Assembly: GCA_905206455.1 (NCBI GenBank)
Contig: CAJLHL010000092.1
Span: forward strand, 1 to 8,935
Direction: 5' to 3'
Source of the DNA: an uncultured Eubacteriales bacterium
GTDB lineage: Bacteria > Bacillota > Clostridia > Peptostreptococcales > Anaerovoracaceae
DNA: 8,935 bases
Shown here: in pieces, positions 1 through 5,171 of the stretch
Numbering within the stretch: position 1 is the stretch's first letter
Layout of the letters: each line of letters starts with the position of its first letter
Position numbers and translations under genes: made by a program
Notes under the pieces: generated by a model
Databases searched by the model: none
The model's input: only the letters and a program-made list of their open reading frames with translations
Told to the model about the DNA's origin: nothing

Positions 1-58
1 CCAATCGTTGCTTTTCATGAAATTCCATTGGTGTTAAGACTCCAAGTCCTCTCTCGAT
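1..58 (-). other. Non-ABC segment fused in frame to the ABC gene (IS3-type transposase-like tail)
   Basis: From about base 58 to the left edge, the minus-strand frame no longer matches an ABC ATPase. It encodes IERGLGVLTPMEFHEKQRL, with the same character as the LGVLTPME-type C-terminus of IS3-family OrfB integrases. The bases here are also more AT-rich than the neighbouring ABC sequence. Neither of the other two minus-strand frames restores the ABC pattern, so a simple frameshift does not explain it. The transposase match is from memory of the family and rests on about 16 residues. Confidence 0.5.
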
Positions 59-1684
59 TTCCGTCCGGGTGTCCACGCTGGACGTCGCTTCGTCCAAGAT
101 GATGACCGAAGGATTGCAGAGGAAGACTCTCGCTATCGTCAGAAGCTGTCTTTGGCCGACGGAAATATTTTCGGTATCGTCGTTTAAAATCGTGTCGTAT
201 CCGTGGGGCATCGTCCGGACGAAGAAATCCACTCTGGCCGCTTTGGCTGCCGCTGCGATTTCATCCCGGCTGGCTTCGGGTCTGCTGTAAGCGATATTAT
301 CTGCGATCGTCCCGCCGAAAAGCCATGTATCCTGCAGTACCATGCCGAAATTGCTTCTCAGGGCAGAACGGTTCATTTCTTTTGTATCGACACCGTCCAG
401 GAAGATCGCGCCTCCATTTAATTCATAAAACCGCATGAGCAGGTTGATCAGCGTCGTCTTTCCCGCGCCCGTGCTTCCGACGACGGCGACTTTTTGTCCC
501 GGTTTTACAGAGAAATTGATGTCTTTCATCAAAATCCTGTCCGGCGTATAGCCGAAACGGACGTTTTTAAATTCTACCACTCCTCTTGCTTCGTTTATTG
601 TGGAAGGTACCGCCGGATCGGCTGAAATTTCCTCTTCATCCAGCAGATCGTAAACTCTCTCCAGGGAAGCCAGTGCGGACTGCATGCTGTTGACCATATA
701 GGCTACTTCGGTCAGAGGTTCGGACGCCTGGTTGACGTACTGAAAAAAGGCCTGAAATACGCCGACAGTCAGCGAACCGTTTAACAGCATTTTTCCTGCA
801 AATACGGCCATCAGTACCTGGCCGAGCCGGTTGATCAGGCGGACGGCGGGATTGATGACATTTATCATAAAATCCGCTTTTCTGGACGCCTCTGCCAGTT
901 CTTCCGTAACCCGGTGCATATTTTCAGAGCTGTTTTCTTCCTGCTGAAACGCTTTGATAATTACCCGGCCGCTGTATCCCTCTTCCACATGAGAGGTGAC
1001 GCTGCTCACACACTGCTGCCGTTTCGCGGCGCATCTCAATGTTCTGGCAGAGATCAGATTGGTCGCTCCGAGGGCGATTCCCGTGAATACGATAAAAATC
1101 AGAGTCAGCAGAGCGCTGAAGCGGAACATCATAATCAGAGATCCCGTCACCATGCCCGCTGCGGTAAAAAGTTTCAGCATTCCGGTCTGAAGCGCTTCCG
1201 CTGTCTTATCCAGATCATTTACAGCTCTGCTGAGGACCGCTCCCGTTTTTGTGCGGTCGAAATAGGAGAGGGGCAGTCTGTTCAGCTTTTGGCTGATTTC
1301 CGTCCGCAGACGAAGACTGAGGGTTTCTGCAAAGCTCGACATGAGAAAAGACTGGAGCGTGTAGAAAAGAGCCGTCGCCAGGTAGATCAGCAGAAGAAAA
1401 AAGATATCGCGGCCCCCGTCCGCCCATGTGATATGAAACGCGGCGCCGCCTGAAACAGCCTCTTTGACACTGTTCCAGAGAAGATCTACGATATGAGCGC
1501 TGTACAAAGGCGCGATGATAGACAGCAGCGTATAAAAAATGACCGATACGAGCACGATGATCAGCCGCTTATACTGATTACTGACAGAGCGCCAGAGTCT
1601 TTTCAGTGTTCTCCACGCATGGCCGGGCGTTTCAAATTCGTCGCCGCCGGCGAACAGCTCCATATTATCGTTATTCTCACTCAT
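1..1684 (-). CDS. ABC exporter half-transporter (catalytic partner), 3' end missing or replaced
   Basis: This is the second subunit of a heterodimeric ABC exporter, with a transmembrane domain followed by an ATPase domain; it probably exports drugs or other amphipathic compounds. The frame starts at ATG 1684-1682, overlaps the upstream ABC gene by 8 bp and has AGGGAG about 10 bases before the start. It runs open through 561 codons to the window edge. Hydrophobic segments fill roughly residues 40-320. Walker A GSTGAGKTT is at 403-411, the Q-loop reads VLQDTWLF, the signature is ISVGQ at 507-511 (non-canonical), and Walker B ends in D531-E532 with a D-loop SSVD. The catalytic Glu is present. 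After residue about 542 the family pattern (IQxAMxxLMxGRTSFVIAH) is lost and the frame reads GLGVLTPMEFHEKQRL, which resembles an IS3-type transposase tail. The switch His and the family's final 60 or so residues are not present in the window. The ABC assignment is certain, the substrate is not. Confidence 0.9.
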   Translation of the reverse strand, partial: MSENNDNMELFAGGDEFETPGHAWRTLKRLWRSVSNQYKRLIIVLVSVIFYTLLSIIAPLYSAHIVDLLWNSVKEAVSGGAAFHITWADGGRDIFFLLLIYLATALFYTLQSFLMSSFAETLSLRLRTEISQKLNRLPLSYFDRTKTGAVLSRAVNDLDKTAEALQTGMLKLFTAAGMVTGSLIMMFRFSALLTLIFIVFTGIALGATNLISARTLRCAAKRQQCVSSVTSHVEEGYSGRVIIKAFQQEENSSENMHRVTEELAEASRKADFMINVINPAVRLINRLGQVLMAVFAGKMLLNGSLTVGVFQAFFQYVNQASEPLTEVAYMVNSMQSALASLERVYDLLDEEEISADPAVPSTINEARGVVEFKNVRFGYTPDRILMKDINFSVKPGQKVAVVGSTGAGKTTLINLLMRFYELNGGAIFLDGVDTKEMNRSALRSNFGMVLQDTWLFGGTIADNIAYSRPEASRDEIAAAAKAARVDFFVRTMPHGYDTILNDDTENISVGQRQLLTIARVFLCNPSVIILDEATSSVDTRTEIERGLGVLTPMEFHEKQRL

Positions 1685-3419
1685 GGACCACATCTCCCTT
1701 CATCTGAGATTCTGCGATATCCTGATAAACAGGACAGGTTTTCATCAAGTCGTCGTGACAGCCGGTGCCGACGATTCTGCCTTCTTCTAAAACGATGATC
1801 TGATCCGCGTTCCGGATGGTACCGATCCGCTGAGCGATAATCAGAACCGCAGCGTCCTTTGTTTCTTCCGCCAGCGCTTTTCGCAGCGCGGCGTCGGTCT
1901 TGAAGTCCAGTGCGGAAAAACTGTCGTCAAAGATGTATAATTCGGCTTTTTTCATCAACGCCCGGGCGATGGAAAGACGCTGTTTCTGCCCTCCTGAAAA
2001 ATTCGTGCCTCCCTGAGATACGGAGGAAAAGAGACCCTCCGGCAGATCATACACAAACCGTGACTGCGCGACGGTCAGGGCGTGTTCCATCTCTTCTTCC
2101 GACGCCAGGCTGTTTCCGCAGCGGAGATTGTCGGCGATCGTGCCGGAGAAGAGCCATGCTTTTTGCGGTACGTAGGAAATATGTTTTCTCAGCTCTCTTT
2201 GCGTCATTTCACGGATATCTCTGCCATTGAGGAGAAGCGAACCGGAAGTGATATCGTGGAATCGCAGAATCAGCTTGGCGACGGTGGATTTTCCGCTGCC
2301 CGTACTGCCGATGATCGCAGTCGTCTGACCGCGCCGGCAGGCGAAATTCAGATTTGTTAGAGTATCTTCGCCGGCGTCCGGGAAACGGAATCCGGTATTT
2401 TTAAAACGGATCACATCCTGCGCCGGAACTTTTTGCCTGACAGCGGGCGAGATACTGGCGGGACCGTCTGCGATTTCCGGCGTATGATTGAGCACATCCG
2501 AAATTCTTCCGACGCAGATCATGGCTCTGGGAATCAGAATGATCACCATCTGAGCCATGATAATATAAAAGAGTATCATGACGGCGTACTGCGTCAGAGC
2601 GGTGATGTCGCCGATCTGCATGAAACCCGCGCCGATCCGGTTTCCGCCCAGGTAGAGAATCGATACGATACACAGATTGATCGCCAGAAGTGCGATGCTT
2701 TCCAATCCGGCAAACAGGCGATTGGCTTTGATCGATGATTCGGCGTAATCTTCAAAGGACTTTCGCATGCGTTTTTCTTCGTATTTTTCTTTATTAAATG
2801 CCCGGATTACGCGGACTCCCGTGATGTTTTCACGCAGAACCACATTCATCCGGTCCAGGAATTTCTGCAGTTTGTCAAAAATCACCGAAGCTTTGCGGGT
2901 GACGAAAACCGCTAAGAGGATGATAAAAGCAGTGGCGCAGATCAACAGGCCGCCCATGGCGGTGTCGATGGAAAACGACAGGACAATTCCCATAATGCAG
3001 ACCGCCGGAACCGGAAGTACCATCTGGATAAACCATACGACGCCCTGCTGAATGACATTTACGTCATTGAGTGTGCGGGTGATCATCGAACCCGTTCCGA
3101 ATTGCTCAAAGTCGCAGGCTGAAAATTCAAGCGATTTGTCGTAAAGCGCATTGCGCATATCGCGTCCGATTTTTGATGACAGGTCCGCACTGAGATAACT
3201 GCCCAGAATTCCTCCCAGACTGGCGGCGATCGTTACAGCTGTCATGCGTATTCCGCTGCGGATCAGATATTCCATGTCGCCGCCGCCGATTCCCGCATTG
3301 ATCATATCCGCCGCGATGGTGGGGATCAGAAGACCTCCCGCGACGTCCGCCACCATGACGAGGAGCGTGAAAAAACAAAGCCGCCGGTATGGTTTTATAA
3401 ATTGTAGAATTGTTTTCAT
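1677..3419 (-). CDS. ABC exporter half-transporter with degenerate ATPase site
   Basis: This 580-residue protein is the first subunit of a heterodimeric ABC exporter of the TM287/TM288 or BmrCD type, located in the cytoplasmic membrane. Residues 1-300 hold the six-helix exporter domain. In the ATPase domain, Walker A GSTGSGKST is at 371-379, the Q-loop glutamine is Q419 (YVPQKAWLF), the canonical signature FSGGQ is at 474-478, and Walker B is YIFDDSFSALD at 495-505. The residue after the Walker B Asp is Asp rather than Glu, and the switch motif reads IIAQRIGTI, with Gln at the His position. Both changes are typical of the degenerate half of such heterodimers, whose partner supplies the active catalytic residues. 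The start at 3419 has AGGGGG ten bases upstream. It follows marR by 64 bp and overlaps the partner gene, so all three are probably co-transcribed. The substrate is unknown; multidrug efflux is inferred from the MarR context. Confidence 0.93.
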   Translation of the reverse strand: MKTILQFIKPYRRLCFFTLLVMVADVAGGLLIPTIAADMINAGIGGGDMEYLIRSGIRMTAVTIAASLGGILGSYLSADLSSKIGRDMRNALYDKSLEFSACDFEQFGTGSMITRTLNDVNVIQQGVVWFIQMVLPVPAVCIMGIVLSFSIDTAMGGLLICATAFIILLAVFVTRKASVIFDKLQKFLDRMNVVLRENITGVRVIRAFNKEKYEEKRMRKSFEDYAESSIKANRLFAGLESIALLAINLCIVSILYLGGNRIGAGFMQIGDITALTQYAVMILFYIIMAQMVIILIPRAMICVGRISDVLNHTPEIADGPASISPAVRQKVPAQDVIRFKNTGFRFPDAGEDTLTNLNFACRRGQTTAIIGSTGSGKSTVAKLILRFHDITSGSLLLNGRDIREMTQRELRKHISYVPQKAWLFSGTIADNLRCGNSLASEEEMEHALTVAQSRFVYDLPEGLFSSVSQGGTNFSGGQKQRLSIARALMKKAELYIFDDSFSALDFKTDAALRKALAEETKDAAVLIIAQRIGTIRNADQIIVLEEGRIVGTGCHDDLMKTCPVYQDIAESQMKGDVVHE

Positions 3420-3461
3420 TGCGTGATTTCCCCCTGTAGAAAAATTATTTCAGACTGTGCA

Positions 3462-3492
3462 GAGCTCTGAGAGAATCGGTGCGTCAGAGCTC
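3462..3492. repeat. 9-bp inverted repeat at the marR stop codon
   Basis: GAGCTCTGA at 3462-3470 is the exact reverse complement of TCAGAGCTC at 3484-3492, with 13 bases between them. In the minus-strand mRNA this hairpin includes the marR stop codon and sits upstream of the ABC ribosome binding site. No U-run follows directly, so it is not a standard terminator. It could tune transcript stability or partial read-through between the regulator and the transporter genes. Confidence 0.45.
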
Positions 3493-3921
3493 GTTCAGCT
3501 TTTCTTTTAAGCTTTCGATATAGATTTTTGTCAGGCGCAGCAGCTCTTCCTGTTCCTCCGGCTGCAGCGCTGTGAAGGCTGCGTTTTCCTTCTGCACTAC
3601 CGGAACGATATATCTTTCCACGAATTGTCTGCCGGTTTCGGTAAGAAAAATGTGTTTGTCCCGTCCCCGTCCCTGTTTTAAATAAAGATAGCCCTCCCGC
3701 TCCAGCTTTCGGATCGAGGAATTGACCGTCTGTTTGTTTGCGAAAGCTTCGTAACAGATATCCTTTTGCAGACAGCCGTCGCCCAAGTCGTGGAGAATAT
3801 AGAAGATTGAAAAGGCGCTGTCTGAAATGCCCATTTTCAGAGCGACTTCATGATAGATGTCATTGAATTCTTTGTCGATCCTGTTAAAATTTCTCAGCAG
3901 CTCGTTTGTTTTTTCTGTCAT
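3484..3921 (-). CDS. MarR-family transcriptional regulator
   Basis: This is a 145-residue winged helix-turn-helix repressor of the MarR family, a normal length for the family. Such proteins bind palindromic DNA as dimers and release it on ligand binding, often controlling adjacent efflux genes. The start chosen is ATG 3921-3919 (MTEKTNELL), because GGGAGG sits nine bases before it; the in-frame ATG 13 codons upstream has no such site and lies at the predicted transcription start. The recognition helix falls around residues 62-79 (NKQTVNSSIRKLEREGYL) and the wing around 84-97 (GRGRDKHIFLTETG). The N- and C-terminal helices would form the dimer interface. It is the first gene of the operon with the two ABC subunits. 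Three palindromes flank its promoter, which points to autorepression. The ligand cannot be told from the sequence. Confidence 0.92.
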   Translation of the reverse strand: MTEKTNELLRNFNRIDKEFNDIYHEVALKMGISDSAFSIFYILHDLGDGCLQKDICYEAFANKQTVNSSIRKLEREGYLYLKQGRGRDKHIFLTETGRQFVERYIVPVVQKENAAFTALQPEEQEELLRLTKIYIESLKEKLNEL

Positions 3922-3939
3922 TGCATGGAACCTCCCTTT

Positions 3940-3956
3940 AGTATGATTTCGTACTT
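3940..3956. promoter_or_regulatory. Probable MarR operator 1 (leader)
   Basis: AGTATGATTTCGTACTT is an imperfect palindrome sharing the half-site AGTAYGA with two further copies upstream. It lies in the 5' leader of marR, between the predicted transcription start and the ribosome binding site, where bound protein would block elongation or initiation. Confidence 0.65.
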
Positions 3957-3966
3957 GCACAGGAAC

Positions 3967-3995
3967 AGTATAGTATGAAATCGTATTCGTTTCAA
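3967..3995 (-). promoter_or_regulatory. Sigma-A promoter of the marR-ABC-ABC operon
   Basis: On the minus strand, -35 TTGAAA (3995-3990) and -10 TATACT (3972-3967) are separated by exactly 17 bp. Transcription would start near 3960, giving a leader of about 39 bases before the marR ATG. Operator 2 fills the spacer and touches the -10 box, and operator 3 overlaps the end of the -35 box, so repressor binding would exclude RNA polymerase. Confidence 0.75.
3972..3987. promoter_or_regulatory. Probable MarR operator 2 (promoter spacer)
   Basis: AGTATGAAATCGTATT repeats the AGTATGA half-site, with a less perfect right arm (TCGTATT). It lies between the -35 and -10 boxes and its outer base is shared with the -10 hexamer. 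Its centre is about 32 bp from operator 1 and 23 bp from operator 3. Confidence 0.65.
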
Positions 3996-4011
3996 GTATG
4001 ATTTCATACTT
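3994..4011. promoter_or_regulatory. Probable MarR operator 3 (best palindrome)
   Basis: AAGTATGATTTCATACTT has perfect 8-bp arms (AAGTATGA and TCATACTT) around a 2-bp centre, the best of the three copies. It overlaps the upstream end of the -35 hexamer. A site of this length and symmetry fits a MarR dimer. Confidence 0.72.
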
Positions 4012-4082
4012 AATGTCTTAATTTTTTTGTGAAAGGAAATTCTTTAGCGGTGCGGCAGCGGGCTTTTGCGGTTTTCGTCTGG

Positions 4083-4110
4083 TTGATTTCCCGCCGCGTC
4101 TTCTTAAAAT
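4083..4110 (+). promoter_or_regulatory. Possible plus-strand promoter
   Basis: TTGATT (4083-4088) and TAAAAT (4105-4110) are spaced by 16 bp, an acceptable sigma-A pattern. A transcript from about 4117 would reach the intrinsic terminator at 4234-4271 and be about 155 bases long, with no plausible plus-strand protein gene inside. It could be a small RNA, or an attenuated leader of the cobalamin operon. Box matches of this quality also arise by chance. Confidence 0.3.
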
Positions 4111-4132
4111 CATCACAGAGACGACGCAGAAA

Positions 4133-4210
4133 TTACATGTCTCCCATACGTGAAAAACATAATTCCCGGTTAAGATAAGAGCGTAGAAAGAAACAACAAA
4201 TCTTTTTCAT
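4133..4210 (-). CDS. Possible 25-residue peptide, unrecognised
   Basis: A 25-codon frame begins at ATG 4210-4208 with AGGAG five bases upstream and ends at TAA 4135-4133. It starts MKKICCFFLRSYLNREL and is cysteine- and aromatic-rich near its start. It lies just downstream, on the minus strand, of the intrinsic terminator, so its transcript would need read-through or its own promoter; none is clear. The good ribosome binding site is the only argument for it. I do not recognise the peptide, and it may be a chance frame or a remnant. Confidence 0.2.
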   Translation of the reverse strand: MKKICCFFLRSYLNRELCFSRMGDM

Positions 4211-4233
4211 AAACTCTCCTAAAATAATTGCTT

Positions 4234-4271
4234 GAAAAAATGCGGAGGCAACGATGTCTCCGCATTTTTTC
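4234..4271. terminator. Intrinsic terminator, symmetric
   Basis: The arms 4234-4247 (GAAAAAATGCGGAG) and 4258-4271 (CTCCGCATTTTTTC) are exact reverse complements around a 10-base loop. The GC-rich core is flanked by A6 and T6, so the hairpin has a U-run in either direction and can work both ways. No clear gene ends at it on either strand. On the plus strand it could end a short transcript from about 4117; on the minus strand it coincides with the stop of an unrecognised frame. Confidence 0.8.
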
Positions 4272-4437
4272 ATTTGCGGACATTTCCATCGCTGCGAGAT
4301 ATGATGCGTTCCTGAGGTCTGCGGATCATTAAAAATGCGCTGCGGGTGATTTTGACGGGAAGTCCGGCGGGTACGGGCCGTCCCTTCGTCGCGGCTTTTC
4401 GGGGTGATGAAATTTTCCTTCGCAGAGAGCGGATACA
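4272..4437. other. Intergenic stretch without a recognisable gene
   Basis: No protein gene with a credible start and ribosome binding site is seen on either strand. On the minus strand one frame stays open across this stretch and stops at TGA 4272-4270, at the edge of the terminator; its last part reads GLPVKITRSAFLMIRR. I do not recognise it and it has no clear start. The plus strand contains GACGGGAAGTCCGGCGGG followed by GGGCCGTCCC, a GC-rich piece that may fold, but it lacks the B12 box GCCACTG. Confidence 0.4.
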
Positions 4438-4467
4438 GTAGCATCGGCTACGGCAAACGGATATAAT
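4438..4467 (+). promoter_or_regulatory. Probable promoter of the cobalamin operon
   Basis: A consensus -10 box TATAAT is at 4462-4467. The -35 region is weak: the best fit, with an 18-bp spacer, is GTAGCA at 4438-4443. A short dyad, GTAGC-ATCG-GCTAC (4438-4451), covers that position and might bind an activator. Transcription would begin near 4474, leaving a leader of about 92 bases before cobC. The weak -35 with a perfect -10 would fit activator dependence, but that is inference. Confidence 0.5.
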
Positions 4468-4565
4468 GTTGTATGCGGAAAATATCAGATGTAAGATTCG
4501 TAAAAAATAAGATACACGACGAAAAGAACAGCTGTAAATCTTCTCGGCAAGAAAAGAGGCATACT

Positions 4566-5144
4566 ATGAAACTGATATTTATAAGACACGGACAGACCCA
4601 GGGCAACGCGGAAGGCCGCTATCTGGGGAAAACAGACGAGCCGCTGTGTCCGGAAGGAATTGAGTATATAAAAAAGAAAGTAAGAGAAAGAGGTTATCCT
4701 GAGGCGGAGATCGTATGGTCCAGTCCGATGAAACGCTGTCTGCAGACCGCCCGGCTGATTTATCCGGATGCGGATGTCCGGATCGAAGAGGATTTGAGAG
4801 AATGCGATTTCGGAAAATTTGAATACAAGAATTATGTGGAGATGTCGCAGGACGAAGAATATCGCGCCTGGGTCAACAGCGGCGGAACGCTTCCTTTTCC
4901 CGGAGGAGAAGATGCGGACGATTTCCGGCGGCGGTCCCGTGAGGCATTTCTGCGCGTGGTCCGGCAGTATGAGGACGATGATGTGATCGCATTTGCCGTA
5001 CACGGAGGTACGATGATGTCGGTCTTTTCTAAATTTGAGGAACCGCCTTCTGGTTATTTTGACCGTCAGCCGGAAAACGGCTGCGGCTATATCTGTGAGT
5101 TCGACAAAGCGGCGGAAAAACTGACGGTTTTGCAGGAAATTTAA
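4566..5144 (+). CDS. cobC: Alpha-ribazole phosphatase, histidine phosphatase family
   Basis: This 192-residue cytoplasmic enzyme belongs to the histidine (phosphoglycerate mutase-like) phosphatase family. In cobalamin synthesis CobC removes the 5' phosphate of alpha-ribazole phosphate, or of cobalamin phosphate, during assembly of the lower nucleotide loop. The signature RHG is at 7-9, with H8 as the nucleophile and R7 beside it. The second Arg is R57 (SSPMKRCLQTA), the acid is E79 (LRECDFGKFE), and the second His is H146 (FAVHGGTMM). The start at 4566 (MKLIFIRHG) is chosen because AAAGAGG lies six bases upstream and the RHG box sits at its usual place; an in-frame ATG at 4473 would add 31 unlike-family residues. 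It is the first gene of the operon, 27 bp before cbiB. The fold alone does not fix the substrate; the neighbouring cbiB, cobD and cbiP do so fairly well. Confidence 0.88.
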   Translation: MKLIFIRHGQTQGNAEGRYLGKTDEPLCPEGIEYIKKKVRERGYPEAEIVWSSPMKRCLQTARLIYPDADVRIEEDLRECDFGKFEYKNYVEMSQDEEYRAWVNSGGTLPFPGGEDADDFRRRSREAFLRVVRQYEDDDVIAFAVHGGTMMSVFSKFEEPPSGYFDRQPENGCGYICEFDKAAEKLTVLQEI

Positions 5145-5171
5145 AGATCTGTATCTGGAGGAAGGCGATAA

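Noticed and set aside
1..62. A simple frameshift as the reason for the altered end of the ABC gene.
   Set aside because: Neither of the other two minus-strand frames gives the expected IQKAM...GRTSFVIAH pattern, so the DNA itself is different there.
3922..3960. marR starting 13 codons earlier at 3960.
   Set aside because: That ATG coincides with the predicted transcription start and has no ribosome binding site, while GGGAGG is correctly placed for the start at 3921.
4133..4210. The small peptide as a polyphosphate kinase N-terminus, because of YLNREL.
   Set aside because: Only the NREL residues match; the following SWLxFNxRVL of that family is absent.
4330..4420. Cobalamin riboswitch-like piece (GACGGGAAGTCCGGCGGG then GGGCCGTCCC) upstream of cobC.
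   Set aside because: It recalls the GGGAA-CCGG part of the aptamer, but the conserved B12 box GCCACTG and the closing GACCTGCC-type helix are absent. A covariance search would decide.
4473..4565. Longer cobC starting at ATG 4473.
   Set aside because: It would begin about at the predicted transcription start, has no good ribosome binding site, and puts 31 non-family residues before the RHG box; the start at 4566 has both a good site and the normal RHG position.
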